64,000 nucleotides of DNA from JBDTSW01 sp963758845 (GTDB taxonomy: Bacteria; Actinomycetota; Thermoleophilia; Solirubrobacterales; 70-9). Both the position numbers and the translations under genes were made by a program. The stretch covers positions 1,860,001-1,924,000 of the forward strand of contig CAVWWX010000002.1 in assembly GCA_963758845.1 (NCBI GenBank), in the 5' to 3' direction. The notes under the pieces were generated by a model. That model saw only the letters and a program-made list of their open reading frames with translations, did no database searches and was not told the DNA's origin. This document shows positions 25,886-35,148 of this stretch, in pieces; position 1 is the first letter of the stretch, and every line of letters starts with the position of its first letter.

Positions 25886-26997
25886 TGGGCACCGCGTTCG
25901 CCATCGCCCTGGCGATCTTCGGGATCATGGTCCTCGTCGTCCTGCACGAGCTGGGGCACTTCTTCGCCGCGCGGGCGGTGGGGATGCGCGTCGAGAAGCT
26001 CTACCTCTTCTTCGGCAAGCCGATCTGGAAGCGCCAGAGCGGCGAGACCGAGTACGGGATCGGCTCGATCCCGCTCGGTGGCTACGCGAAGATCAGCGGC
26101 ATGAACCCGGAGGAGGAGCTGCCTCCGGAGGTGGCGCCGCGGGCCTACTACGCCCAGCCGGTGTGGAAGCGGTGCTTCGTGATCCTCGCGGGCCCGGCCG
26201 TGAACCTGCTGATCGCGTTCGTAATCCTGTTCGGACTGGCCTTCGTGACCGAGGAACCCGAGACGCTCGCCATCGGGCCGATCGAGAAGGGGAGCCCAGC
26301 CCAGGGTGCCCTCGAGCGGGGCGACGTGCTGGTCTCGGTCGATGGCGTCGACCCCTCGGGCGACGAGCTCGAGAGCCAGGCTCAGACCTTCGTGACGACC
26401 GTCAACTCGCACGAATGCAAGGGCGAGGCCCGCGACGGCTGCGTTGCCGAGACGCCCGCCACCGTCGTCGTGAGCCGTGACGGGGAGCTGACGACGGTGA
26501 GGCTTCGCCCCGTCTACGACGAGGAGGTGGGCCGCACGCGCCTCGGGTTCGCCTTCCAGTCGGGGCCGCTCGAGCCGCTCAACCCCTCGATTCCCGGGGC
26601 CGCGGAGTACTCGGCCGACCTGATGTGGCTCGTCACCTCGGAGACCGGCAAGACCTTCGCCCAGCTCTTCAAGGCCGAGGAGCGCGAGAAGCTCGGCAGC
26701 ATCGTCGGCGCGGTCGAGACGACCCGCCAGGCGATCCAGATCGATGCCGAGATCGCACTCCGCATCATCGCGCTCGTCTCGCTCTCGCTCGCGCTCATCA
26801 ACCTGCTGCCGATCCTTCCGCTCGACGGCGGCCACGTGTTCTGGAGCCTGGTCGAGAAGATCCGCGGACGCCGTGTCTCGCTGCGCACGATGGAGCAGGC
26901 CAGCGCGGTCGGCTTCGTCCTGATCCTGATCATCTTCGCGATCGGGTTCACCAACGACCTCGAGCGCTTCTCGAACGACGGCTTCGACTTACGCTGA
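25885..26997 (+). CDS. rseP: Site-2 protease RseP/RasP (M50 family)
   Basis: A 370-residue intramembrane zinc metalloprotease. The HELGH active site is in VVLHELGHFFAARAVG near residue 20. A PDZ domain lies around residues 130-230, with SVDGVDPSGDE. The third ligand Asp is in LLPILPLDGGHVFW near the C-terminus. It cleaves membrane-spanning anti-sigma factors or signal peptides; the substrate here is unknown. One PDZ domain is seen, as in Gram-positive homologues. It is last in its operon and is followed by two hairpins. Confidence 0.94.
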   Translation: MGTAFAIALAIFGIMVLVVLHELGHFFAARAVGMRVEKLYLFFGKPIWKRQSGETEYGIGSIPLGGYAKISGMNPEEELPPEVAPRAYYAQPVWKRCFVILAGPAVNLLIAFVILFGLAFVTEEPETLAIGPIEKGSPAQGALERGDVLVSVDGVDPSGDELESQAQTFVTTVNSHECKGEARDGCVAETPATVVVSRDGELTTVRLRPVYDEEVGRTRLGFAFQSGPLEPLNPSIPGAAEYSADLMWLVTSETGKTFAQLFKAEEREKLGSIVGAVETTRQAIQIDAEIALRIIALVSLSLALINLLPILPLDGGHVFWSLVEKIRGRRVSLRTMEQASAVGFVLILIIFAIGFTNDLERFSNDGFDLR

Positions 26998-27015
26998 GGC
27001 CGGGCGACTCGTCGG

Positions 27016-27066
27016 CCGAGACACGCAGTGTCTCGGCAGGGGCATATAAGGCGGGCGAAGCCCGCC
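27016..27066 (+). terminator. Two consecutive hairpins after rseP
   Basis: Hairpin one is CCGAGACAC, GCA, GTGTCTCGG (27016-27036), a perfect 9-bp stem. Hairpin two is GGCGGGC, GAA, GCCCGCC (27050-27066), a perfect 7-bp stem. Neither has a T-tract, which is common for termination signals in high-GC actinobacteria. They separate rseP from the next transcription unit. Confidence 0.6.
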
Positions 27067-27133
27067 GCACCTGATTCCGCGCTCGTTGCGATAGTTTCGT
27101 CCGGCACGAGTCCGGAGGAGGGCATTCGCAGAC

Positions 27134-28945
27134 ATGGAAGTGACGACGGCTGGGCGGTACGCGAGCGGCGGACCGGGGCGGGAGCTCTACGCCCAAAACC
27201 TCGCGAAGGCGTTCCACCACACGGTGGACCGGATCCCGGACGACCCGGCCATCGTCGACGCTGAGGGCAATCAGACGACCTGGGCCGAGTTGCGCGACCG
27301 AGTGGCGCGGATCGCGGGCGGGCTTGCCGAGCTGGGCGTCGGCAAGGGCGACACCGTCGCGCTGATGATGAACAACCGCGCCGAGTTCTTCGCCTGCGAC
27401 CTGGCGATCGTCTCGCTTGGCGGCGTGCCGTTCTCGATCTACCAGACCTCCTCGCCCGAGCAGATCACCTACGTCGTCTCCGATGCCGGCGCCAAGGTGG
27501 CGATCGTCGAGACGATGTTCCTCGACGTCTTCGGCAAGGCCCGCGAGGAGCTGCCCGCCGTCGAGACGATCGTCGTCATCGACGGCGACGGGGGCGACTC
27601 GACGCTTGCGGAACTGGAGTCGAGCGGCGAGGGCTACGACGTCTCCGGCGCGGTCGACCAGATCGAGCCCGACGACCTGCTGACGCTGATCTACACGTCC
27701 GGCACGACGGGCCCGCCGAAGGGAGTGCAGCTCACCCACCGCAACCTGATGAGCCTGGTGGGCGGCGTCGAGGACCTCGTCGAGTTCCCTGAGCGGGGCG
27801 CCAAGGTGATCTCGTGGCTCCCCGCGGCCCACATCGCCGAGCGCGGCGCGAACTACTACCTGCCCGTGATCAAGGGCCCGGCCATCCACATCTGCCCCGA
27901 CCCTCGCAAGGTCGTGGAGTTCCTGCCGCAGGTGCGTCCCACCTGGTTCTTCGCCGTGCCCCGCATCTGGGAGAAGCTGAAGGCTGGCCTCGAGGCGAAG
28001 CTCGCGAACCTGCCCGACGACCAGAGCGAGCCGGCCCAGCAGGGGCTGCAGGCCGCGATCCAGAAGGTCCGCCTGGAGCAGGCCGGCGAGGACGTCCCCG
28101 ACGAACTCGCCGCTGGCGTCGCGAAGGCCGACGAGGCGCTGTTCGCCAACCTCCGAAAGGCGCTCGGCCTGGACGACGTGATGGCCGTCAACGTGGGCGC
28201 CGCGCCTACCCCGGTCGAGGTGCTCGAGTTCTTCCACGCCATCGGGATCCCCATCGGCGAGCTGTGGGGGATGTCGGAGACGTGCGGGGTCGCGACCTGC
28301 AACCCGCCCGGCAAGGAGAAGCTGGGGACGGTGGGCCCGCCGATGCCCGGGATCGAGATCAAGCTCGCCGACGACGGCGAGGTGCTGGTGAAGGGCGATT
28401 CGAACATGCTCGGCTACCGCAACATGCCCGACAAGACGGCCGAGACGATCGACGAGGACGGCTGGCTCCTGACCGGCGACATCGGCGAGCTCGACGCGGA
28501 CGGCTACCTGAAGATCGTCGACCGCAAGAAGGAGCTGATCATCAACGCGGCCGGCAAGAACATGTCGCCGGCCAACATCGAGGCGACGCTGAAGGCGGCG
28601 AGCCCGCTGATCGGCCAGGCGGTCGCGATCGGCGACGCGCGGCCCTACAACGTCGCGCTGATCACCCTCGACCCCGACTTCGCGCCCGGGTGGGCCAAGA
28701 AGCAGGGGCTGGGCGGGGATTCGCTGGAGGATCTGGCCGGAAACGAGGACGCCGTCGCAGCGGTCCAGGCGGCCGTCGACGAGGCGAACGCCAAGCTCTC
28801 GCGCGTCGAGCAGATCAAGAAGTTCAAGCTCCTGCCGACCGACTGGCAGCCGGGCGGCGACGAGCTGACCCCGACGATGAAGCTCAAGCGCCGCCCGATC
28901 GACGACAAGTACGAGGCCGAGATCGAGGCGCTCTACGCGAAGTAG
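27134..28945 (+). CDS. AMP-dependent long-chain acyl-CoA synthetase (FadD type)
   Basis: A 603-residue adenylate-forming ligase. The P-loop is LIYTSGTTGPPKGVQLTHRN near residue 190. GELWGMSETCGVATCN is the second ATP motif, GWLLTGDIGELDADGYLKIVDRKKELI the hinge, and NMSPANIE follows with the C-terminal lysine region (TPTMKLKRRPI). It activates fatty acids to acyl-CoA; chain length is not predictable. A TAGTTT -10 at 27092-27097 and a strong GGAGGAGGG ribosome-binding site precede the ATG, so this gene has a normal leader. The stop is 4 bp from the convergent secreted protein gene. Confidence 0.9.
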   Translation: MEVTTAGRYASGGPGRELYAQNLAKAFHHTVDRIPDDPAIVDAEGNQTTWAELRDRVARIAGGLAELGVGKGDTVALMMNNRAEFFACDLAIVSLGGVPFSIYQTSSPEQITYVVSDAGAKVAIVETMFLDVFGKAREELPAVETIVVIDGDGGDSTLAELESSGEGYDVSGAVDQIEPDDLLTLIYTSGTTGPPKGVQLTHRNLMSLVGGVEDLVEFPERGAKVISWLPAAHIAERGANYYLPVIKGPAIHICPDPRKVVEFLPQVRPTWFFAVPRIWEKLKAGLEAKLANLPDDQSEPAQQGLQAAIQKVRLEQAGEDVPDELAAGVAKADEALFANLRKALGLDDVMAVNVGAAPTPVEVLEFFHAIGIPIGELWGMSETCGVATCNPPGKEKLGTVGPPMPGIEIKLADDGEVLVKGDSNMLGYRNMPDKTAETIDEDGWLLTGDIGELDADGYLKIVDRKKELIINAAGKNMSPANIEATLKAASPLIGQAVAIGDARPYNVALITLDPDFAPGWAKKQGLGGDSLEDLAGNEDAVAAVQAAVDEANAKLSRVEQIKKFKLLPTDWQPGGDELTPTMKLKRRPIDDKYEAEIEALYAK

Positions 28946-28949
28946 TCGC

Positions 28950-30419
28950 CTAGCGGCGGACGATCTTGAACCTGGCCAGGTCGGGCGTCAGGTCAGGCCC
29001 GCCGGGGCCGGTGGCGAAGACCTCGAAGGTGTGCTTGCCGAACTTGAGGTTGCGCTCGGGCTGAATCGGTGAGGTGCAGGCCGCGAACGGCTTGTCGTCG
29101 AACCGGCACTCGAACGTGATGCCGGCGCCGGACGGATCGGACGCGAACTCGACCTTGGGCCGACGCTTCTTCTCCCTTCGCTTCGGCGCCTTGGTGATCG
29201 TGGTCTCGGGCGGGGGATCGGGGTTGGAGAGGTCGACCTCCCAGGTGTGCGAGGCGGGCGAGGGGTCGGGGTTCCCGGCCTGGTCGGTGGATCTGACCTC
29301 AAACGTGTAGGTGCCGCTCGCCGGGGTCTGCTGCGTCGAGGGGGAGGTGCAACTCGAGAACGTGGGGCTGGGAGTGCTTGGCGTGATCAACCGGCACGCG
29401 AACGTGGGCTGCGTCTCGCCGACGGCCAGCGACCCCAGCGCCTGGAACGTGAGCGTCGCCTGGACGCCACCGTTGGGGCTCGCCGGCTTGGGGTCGGTGA
29501 TCTCGGTGTCGGGCGGCGTCGTGTCCACTCGCCAGGTGTAGAACGCCGGCGTTGCGTCCGGGCCACCCGGCCCTACGGCGCGCACCTGGAACGTGCGCGA
29601 GCCCTCGGCGATCTGCCCGGCCGTATAGGTCTTGGGGTTCGTGCAGGCGGCGAAGCCGGCGTCCGTGTCGAGCTTGCACTCGAAGCCGGTGAAGTTGCCG
29701 GTGGCCGTGAAGTTGAAGGTCGCGCTGGTCTGGTTCGTCGGGTTGGTGGGCCGGCCGGTCGTCGACAGCGTGGTGGCGGGTGGCACCGGGCAGTTCGTCT
29801 CGGTCGGCGTGACCGTGTTGTTGCGCGGGCTCGGGGTCTGCTCGGAGAAGTCGGTCGCACTGTCGTCGCTGTCGTCAGGACCGTCGAGCTTCGTCGCGCA
29901 GCCCTGGGCGATCGACCTCTCGAGCGACTTGCCGGCGGTCACCCCCAGGGGCGACGCGGGATCGCCGGTGCCGCTCGGCAGGGTGCCCGTGAAGTTGCCC
30001 CAGGAGACGCAGTCGATCGGTCCGAAGTCGTCGGAGATGAAGCAGGCGCCGCCCCCGGCCGCGTCCATGTTCAGTGCGTTGTCGGTGAAGTCCGGGGTGC
30101 CCGCGGCGCTGTTCTCGCCGACGAGGATCGTCCGCTGGTCGGTTCCTTGGTCGACGTCCTCCGGGAACTCGAAGGTGTTGAGCAGGGTGCCCGTGGCGCC
30201 GTAGGTGGTGATGTCGTGCGGCGAGACGAACTGCTGGCCCGGTTGCGGCATCTGCAGCTCGACGAACCCCGTGTTGCTCGGCCCAGGGAACACCTCGCGG
30301 ATGTTCATGATGTGGTGGTCGGCCGAGGCGGGCGCGGCACAGGACCCAAGTCCCACGATGACCCCTGCTACTGCCAGTGACGCTCGCCGGCGGCGGCGTG
30401 CGATGCGCACGACCCTCAT
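28950..30419 (-). CDS. Secreted repeat protein (LTD-like N-terminus, Ig-like Cys-paired repeats)
   Basis: A 489-residue protein I cannot assign to a function. An arginine-rich N-terminus is followed by a signal peptide (residues about 14-33, ending PASADHH). The first 190 residues resemble surface proteins with a lamin-tail-like fold (IMNIREVFPGPSNTGFVELQ). Three related modules follow: FECKLDTDAGFAACTNPKTY, FACRLITPSTPSPTFSSCTS and FECRFDDKPFAACTSP. Each has two cysteines and ends in a TFEVR..GPGGPDxTP-like strand. It is probably extracellular, with adhesive or structural use. The ATG at 30419 has a weak GGAG upstream. Confidence 0.7.
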   Translation of the reverse strand: MRVVRIARRRRRASLAVAGVIVGLGSCAAPASADHHIMNIREVFPGPSNTGFVELQMPQPGQQFVSPHDITTYGATGTLLNTFEFPEDVDQGTDQRTILVGENSAAGTPDFTDNALNMDAAGGGACFISDDFGPIDCVSWGNFTGTLPSGTGDPASPLGVTAGKSLERSIAQGCATKLDGPDDSDDSATDFSEQTPSPRNNTVTPTETNCPVPPATTLSTTGRPTNPTNQTSATFNFTATGNFTGFECKLDTDAGFAACTNPKTYTAGQIAEGSRTFQVRAVGPGGPDATPAFYTWRVDTTPPDTEITDPKPASPNGGVQATLTFQALGSLAVGETQPTFACRLITPSTPSPTFSSCTSPSTQQTPASGTYTFEVRSTDQAGNPDPSPASHTWEVDLSNPDPPPETTITKAPKRREKKRRPKVEFASDPSGAGITFECRFDDKPFAACTSPIQPERNLKFGKHTFEVFATGPGGPDLTPDLARFKIVRR

Positions 30420-30467
30420 CCAACCACTCCGCTGAAGCAAGTTCAAGCCCGCCGGCGCTGTCAAACT

Positions 30468-31763
30468 ATGCGCGTGGCTTCGAAGCGCCAGATATTCGTC
30501 GGCGGCGTCCCGATCGGGGGCGGCGCTCCCGTCGCCGTGCAGACGATGACGAAGACCGAGACCGCCAACCTCGAGGCGACGATGGACCAGATCCGCAAGG
30601 TCGCCGACGCCGGGGCGGACATCGTGCGGGTGGCGGTGCCACGTGACAAGGACGTCGAGGCGCTGCGCACCATCGTCAAGGACTCGCCGATCCCGGTCAT
30701 CGCCGACATCCACTTCAACCACACGCTGGCGCTGAAGGCGATTGACGCAGGCGCGCACTGCATCCGGCTGAACCCAGGCAACATCGGCGGGCGCGAGAAG
30801 GTCGCCGAGGTCGCCGAGAAGGCGACCGCCGCCGGCGTCCCGATGCGGATCGGCGTCAACTCGGGCTCGCTCCCCAAGCATCTCCACGAGCTGGAGCGCG
30901 AGAACCCCGTCGAGGCCCTGGTCACTGCCGCGGGCGAGTTCGTGGCGATGATGGAGTCGTTGGACTTCGAGGACTTCAAGGTCTCGATCAAGTCGACGAA
31001 CGTGCCGAACACGATCGCCGCCAACCGGCTCCTGTCCGAGCGCGTCCCCTATCCGCTTCACCTCGGCATCACCGAGGCGGGCACCAAGTGGTCGGGGTCG
31101 CTGAAGTCGTCGGTCGGCCTGGGCACCCTGCTCGCCGACGGGATCGGCGACACGATCCGCATCTCGCTCTCCACGTTCCACGCCGAGGAGGAGGTGAAGG
31201 TCGCCTGGGAGATCCTCAAGGCGCTTCACCTCCGCGAGCGGGGCCCGGTGCTGATCGCGTGCCCCACCTGCGGGCGCCTTCAGTTCGACATGGACACGGT
31301 CGTCGCCGAGATCGAGCAGCGCCTGGAGGCCTACTCGGACCCGATCGAGGTCGCCGTGCTGGGCTGCGCCGTGAACGGCATCGGCGAGGCCTCCCACGCG
31401 GACTTCGGGATCACCGGCGCTCGCAACGAGGGCCTGATCTTCGCCCACGGCGAGCCGATCCGGAAGGTCAAGCAGGAGAGTCTGGTGGACGCACTGTTCG
31501 AGGAGATCGACAAGTCGGTCGAGCGCGGGGGTGGGGTCGAGGTCGACGAGCACGAGGCCGCCGTGGGCGCCGAGTGGCTGGCGAAGATCGAGGAGGAGAA
31601 CGCCGGCGAGCTGACGCCCGAGCGGATCGCGCAGATGGAGAAGGAAGCTGCCGAGGCCGAGGGCAAGGACGTCACGGCCGAGCCCTTCCTAAAGCCCGTC
31701 AAGCGGCCGGCCCTCGACGAGGAGGCCTCGCCGACGGCCTCCCGGCGCTTCACTCGAGCCTAG
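30468..31763 (+). CDS. ispG: 4-hydroxy-3-methylbut-2-en-1-yl diphosphate synthase IspG (GcpE)
   Basis: A 431-residue 4Fe-4S enzyme of the MEP pathway. It opens SKRQIFVGGVPIGGGAPVAV with VQTMTKTET. IRLNPGNIGGREKV and VPMRIGVNSGSLPKH are barrel motifs. The cluster ligands are in ACPTCGRLQF and VLGCAVNGIGEA, where Ile replaces the usual Pro. The last 60-70 residues are a charged Glu/Lys-rich extension beyond the usual bacterial end. It is divergent from the secreted protein with 48 bp between starts. Confidence 0.95.
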   Translation: MRVASKRQIFVGGVPIGGGAPVAVQTMTKTETANLEATMDQIRKVADAGADIVRVAVPRDKDVEALRTIVKDSPIPVIADIHFNHTLALKAIDAGAHCIRLNPGNIGGREKVAEVAEKATAAGVPMRIGVNSGSLPKHLHELERENPVEALVTAAGEFVAMMESLDFEDFKVSIKSTNVPNTIAANRLLSERVPYPLHLGITEAGTKWSGSLKSSVGLGTLLADGIGDTIRISLSTFHAEEEVKVAWEILKALHLRERGPVLIACPTCGRLQFDMDTVVAEIEQRLEAYSDPIEVAVLGCAVNGIGEASHADFGITGARNEGLIFAHGEPIRKVKQESLVDALFEEIDKSVERGGGVEVDEHEAAVGAEWLAKIEEENAGELTPERIAQMEKEAAEAEGKDVTAEPFLKPVKRPALDEEASPTASRRFTRA

Positions 31764-31784
31764 GCCGGTCGACCAGCGAGTGGT

Positions 31785-32582
31785 TCAGGCGACCGGCCCG
31801 AACCGCTGGGCCGTGTAGCTGAACTTGCGCTGGCCCGCGGGGCAGTTGTCGTCCTGGTCCCACACCACACGGCCACTTACAAGGGTGTCGCGGGTGAATC
31901 GGCCCCTGATCTTCACGGTGTCGCCGCCGGACGTGCGCTCGATCTTGAACCTGCCCTTCCCGTCGGGTTGGTCGCTCGTGTTCACGACCGGGAACGACTC
32001 ATCGCAGGTCGGGAACAGGCCACGGACGCGGCCGGATTGCACCTGCCCGCCGACGACGTCGAACCACACCGCCGCGTTGACGCTCCCGCCGGCGTACTCA
32101 CCGTTGCGCGGGGAGACCTGACCCTGCCCGGCCGATCGCGCGCTCTTCGCCGGCCCAGGGGGCCCGAATCGTCGCGCCTCGTAGGCAAGCGCGTAATCGC
32201 CGGGACACAGGGCAGGGTTGGTCTGCGTGTAGTCGATCCCACCCTTGACCAGCTTCGGGGCCGCAAAGCGTCCCTTGTCAGACTCGTCGCTGGTGCCCTG
32301 CGCTTCGTCGATCCGGAAGCGACCCTTGTTGTCGACTGGGTCGGGGGCCGGGGTGATGCCGGCCGTCGAGCAGGGGGTGGGATCGTCGAGCGGGAAGACG
32401 AAGACCCGGAAGAAGCTCTGGGCAACCCGCTGGCGCACGAGGAAGCTGACCCGAAGCTGACCGTCGCCGACGCCCACGTAGTGACCGTTTCTCGCCTCGA
32501 CCGGGGCCCCGGACGAGCGGGGCACCGAGACAACCAATGCGACCACAAGCGCGAGCAGGGCGACAAAGACCCCGCTCCCCAC
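31785..32582 (-). CDS. Putative secreted protein of unknown function
   Basis: About 265 residues. A hydrophobic segment right at the N-terminus (GVFVALLALVVALVVSV) acts as a signal or anchor. Two similar halves follow, each with an ARNGHYVGVGDG or PRNGEYAGG start, a GRFRI or GRFKI strand and a YEARRFGP or YTAQRFGP end, which points to an internal duplication. Cysteines occur as likely pairs. The start is uncertain. The in-frame GTG at 32582 gives a good signal peptide, yet the best Shine-Dalgarno (GAGGGGAGG) lies about 30 nt upstream, before codons that are not standard starts. An ATG at 32693 would overlap proS. Confidence 0.6.
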   Translation of the reverse strand: MGSGVFVALLALVVALVVSVPRSSGAPVEARNGHYVGVGDGQLRVSFLVRQRVAQSFFRVFVFPLDDPTPCSTAGITPAPDPVDNKGRFRIDEAQGTSDESDKGRFAAPKLVKGGIDYTQTNPALCPGDYALAYEARRFGPPGPAKSARSAGQGQVSPRNGEYAGGSVNAAVWFDVVGGQVQSGRVRGLFPTCDESFPVVNTSDQPDGKGRFKIERTSGGDTVKIRGRFTRDTLVSGRVVWDQDDNCPAGQRKFSYTAQRFGPVA

Positions 32583-32662
32583 AATCTGCTTGTTGGTGCG
32601 AGTAACGCCGATCGCCTCCCCTCGCGCGCCGATCGTACTGCGGCGGGAGGGGCCGCCGCTTG

Positions 32663-32668
32663 TACGCT
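32663..32668 (+). promoter_or_regulatory. -10 element TACGCT for proS (leaderless type)
   Basis: TACGCT ends 9 nt before the proS ATG at 32678. Confidence 0.45.
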
Positions 32669-32677
32669 GGCCGCGCG

Positions 32678-34363
32678 ATGAGCCGCCTGTCAACGCTGTT
32701 CCTGCCGACCCTCCGCGACGACCCCGCGGACGCCGAGGCGATCTCGCACCGCCTGATGGTGCGGGCGGGACTGATCCGCCAGCTCGGCGCCGGGCTCTGG
32801 ACCTGGATGCCCGCCGGGATGCGCTCGATCCGGAAGGTCGAGGCGATCATCCGCGATGAGATGGACGCGATCGGCGCCCAGGAGATGCTGATGCCGGTGC
32901 TTCAGCCCGCCGAGAACTGGCAGAAGACCGGCCGCTACGAGATCGACGAGCTGTTCAAGCTCGACGACCGCAAGGGCTCGCCGCACGTGCTTGCGATGAC
33001 TCACGAGGAGGCTCTGACCTTCCACGTGGCCGCCGACATCCGCTCCTACCGCGAGCTGCCGAAGATCCTGTACCAGCTCCAGACGAAGGAGCGCGACGAG
33101 CCGCGCCCCCGGGCCGGGGTGCTGCGCACTCGCGAGTTCACGATGAAGGACGCCTACTCGTTCGACCGCGACGAGGAGGGCCTCGATCGCTCGTACGAGC
33201 TCAACATCGGGGCCTACGACCGCATTCTCGACCGGTCCGGGGTGCGCTGGTACCGGGTCGAGTCCGACGTCGGGATGATGGGGGGCTCAGGGGCCCACGA
33301 GTACATGGCGCCGTGCGCGGCCGGCGAGAACGAGGTCGCGCTGGCGCCCGGCTACGCCGCCAACGTCGAGGTCGCCGCGGCGGAGGCCCAGAAAATCGAG
33401 CTGCCTCCCGGGCTGGACGAGCCGCGCGCGGTCCCGACGCCGGGCCTGACCACGGTCTCCGAGGTCGCCGCCGCGCTGGGCGTGCCCGAGGGCGCCGCCC
33501 TGAAGGCGATCCCCGTGGTCGCCGCCGAGCGTGGCTTCCTGCTGACCCTCGTACGCGGCGACCACCGGCTGAACGAGATCAAGCTGGCCAACGCGCTCGG
33601 CGAAGGCGTTCGACAGGCGACGGCCGAGGAGATCACCGACCGGCTCGGGCCGCCCGGCTTCATCGGGCCGGTCGGCGCGAACGTGCCCGTGATCAAGGAC
33701 GCCGCGATCCAGGGACAGGGCCTTTTCTGCGGCGCCAACCGCCCCGACGAGCACCTGATCGGGGTCGAGCCCGGGCGCGACTTCAGCTTCGACGAGCACG
33801 ACATCCGCACGGTCGAGGCCGGCGACCTCGGGCCCGGCGGGCAGCCGATCGAGATCGAGCCCGCGATCGAGGTGGGGAACATCTTCAAGCTCGGCACCCG
33901 CTACTCGGAGCCGCTCGGCGCGACGTACCTGGACGAGGAGGGGAGCGAGCGCCCGATCGTGATGGGCAGCTACGGCATCGGCCCGGCGCGGATCCTCGCC
34001 GCCGCGATCGAACAGGGCGCCGATGATCGCGGCATCGTCTGGCCGTCGTCGCTGGCCCCGTGGCAGGTGCACGTGGTGGGGCTGGGCAAGGCGGGGGAGG
34101 ACACGGCCGTCGAAGCCGAGCGCATCTACGAGGAGCTCCAAGCCGCGGGCGTCGAGGCACTCCTGGACGACCGCGAGGCGGGCACGGGGGAGAAGCTCAC
34201 GGACGCCGAGCTACTGGGATGCCCCTTGCGGGTCACGGTTGGCAAGCGCACCCTCGCCGAGGGCGAGGTGGAGACGCAGGCCCGCCGCAGCGGCAAGGAG
34301 GCCCGCGTGGTCGCCAAGGAGGCCTCCGAGCGCGTGCGCGAGATCCTCACCGAGCTCGATTAG
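32678..34363 (+). CDS. proS: Prolyl-tRNA synthetase (bacterial type)
   Basis: A 561-residue class II synthetase with an inserted editing domain. Motif 1 is around GAGLWTWMPAGMRSIRKVE and motif 2 around RAGVLRTREFTMKDAYSFD. The YbaK-like INS editing domain lies at about 240-380 (AALKAIPVV, GDHRLNEIKLANALG). Motif 3 is in MGSYGIGPARILAAAIEQ, and the anticodon-binding domain forms the C-terminus. The ATG at 32678 is supported by the upstream -10. The position after ispG matches many actinobacteria. Confidence 0.95.
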   Translation: MSRLSTLFLPTLRDDPADAEAISHRLMVRAGLIRQLGAGLWTWMPAGMRSIRKVEAIIRDEMDAIGAQEMLMPVLQPAENWQKTGRYEIDELFKLDDRKGSPHVLAMTHEEALTFHVAADIRSYRELPKILYQLQTKERDEPRPRAGVLRTREFTMKDAYSFDRDEEGLDRSYELNIGAYDRILDRSGVRWYRVESDVGMMGGSGAHEYMAPCAAGENEVALAPGYAANVEVAAAEAQKIELPPGLDEPRAVPTPGLTTVSEVAAALGVPEGAALKAIPVVAAERGFLLTLVRGDHRLNEIKLANALGEGVRQATAEEITDRLGPPGFIGPVGANVPVIKDAAIQGQGLFCGANRPDEHLIGVEPGRDFSFDEHDIRTVEAGDLGPGGQPIEIEPAIEVGNIFKLGTRYSEPLGATYLDEEGSERPIVMGSYGIGPARILAAAIEQGADDRGIVWPSSLAPWQVHVVGLGKAGEDTAVEAERIYEELQAAGVEALLDDREAGTGEKLTDAELLGCPLRVTVGKRTLAEGEVETQARRSGKEARVVAKEASERVREILTELD

Positions 34364-34368
34364 CCCTG

Positions 34369-35028
34369 ATGACGCCCTCCAAGCCCGAGGCTCCCGTGGA
34401 GACCGTCCGGAGCGGCTTTCGGCGCCTCGTCGGCATCGACCGGTCGGGGCCCGTACCCGCCTCGACCCGCGCCGGCCAGCCGCTGCGCCCGTGGACGATC
34501 CCGAACGTCATCGGCTACCTGCGGCTGGCGTCGATCCCCGTCTTCCTGGTGCTGGCGTTCTCCTCCGACGACGGCCGCGACACCACCGCCGCCCTGCTCT
34601 ACCTATGGATCACGTTCGGCGACTTCATCGACGGCTTCCTGGCCCGGGCGACGGGTCAGTACAGCCGGCTGGGAGCGCTCATGGACCCCGTGATCGACCG
34701 CCTGTCGGCGCTGTCGGGGGCCGTCGTCTGCTGGCACTTCGAGCTGCTGCCGCGCTGGGCCCTGATCGTCCTCGTGGTCCGGGAGGTCGCGACGGTGGTG
34801 CTCGCCCGCGCCGCCCTGCGCCGGGGCCTCGACCTGGAGATCAGCTGGGTCGGGCGGATGGCCACCTTCGCCGTCTTCGGCGGCCTCTTCTGGAGCATGG
34901 TCATCGACAGCTGGCTGACGACGGCGCTATTCCTGGTCGGGCTGGCCCTCGGGATCTACGCGACCACGCTGTACGCGATGGCCGGCCGTCGCGGCCTTCG
35001 CGAGCAGCGCGCGCAGGCCACCGCGTAG
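34369..35028 (+). CDS. pgsA: CDP-alcohol phosphatidyltransferase (PgsA-like)
   Basis: A 219-residue membrane enzyme using CDP-diacylglycerol and an alcohol phosphate. The signature D-x2-DG-x2-AR-x8-G-x3-D-x3-D is complete, from DFIDGFLARATG to GALMDPVIDR. About five hydrophobic segments follow. A hydrophilic 40-residue N-terminus is present. The product could be phosphatidylglycerophosphate, phosphatidylinositol phosphate or cardiolipin. In mycobacteria a pgsA paralogue lies upstream of garA and ftsR, and the same order is seen here. Confidence 0.85.
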   Translation: MTPSKPEAPVETVRSGFRRLVGIDRSGPVPASTRAGQPLRPWTIPNVIGYLRLASIPVFLVLAFSSDDGRDTTAALLYLWITFGDFIDGFLARATGQYSRLGALMDPVIDRLSALSGAVVCWHFELLPRWALIVLVVREVATVVLARAALRRGLDLEISWVGRMATFAVFGGLFWSMVIDSWLTTALFLVGLALGIYATTLYAMAGRRGLREQRAQATA

Positions 35029-35060
35029 CGCACGCGCGGTTTCACTCCCTCAACCTCAAC

Positions 35061-35087
35061 TTGACGTTTTGCGAGCCGATCTATACT
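35061..35087 (+). promoter_or_regulatory. Putative promoter of the RsiG-like/FHA/FtsR-like operon
   Basis: TTGACG (35061-35066) and TATACT (35082-35087) are both near consensus, but the spacer is 15 nt, shorter than the usual 17, so strength or activator need is uncertain. A leader of about 55 nt would end at a weak GAGGAGC ribosome-binding site before the ATG at 35149. The 120-bp gap holds nothing else that I recognise. Confidence 0.45.
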
Positions 35088-35148
35088 CGGCAGGCCGGAG
35101 TCATCCGACGCCGCGCTTGAGAGCATCCAGCGAGATCTGAGGAGCAGC

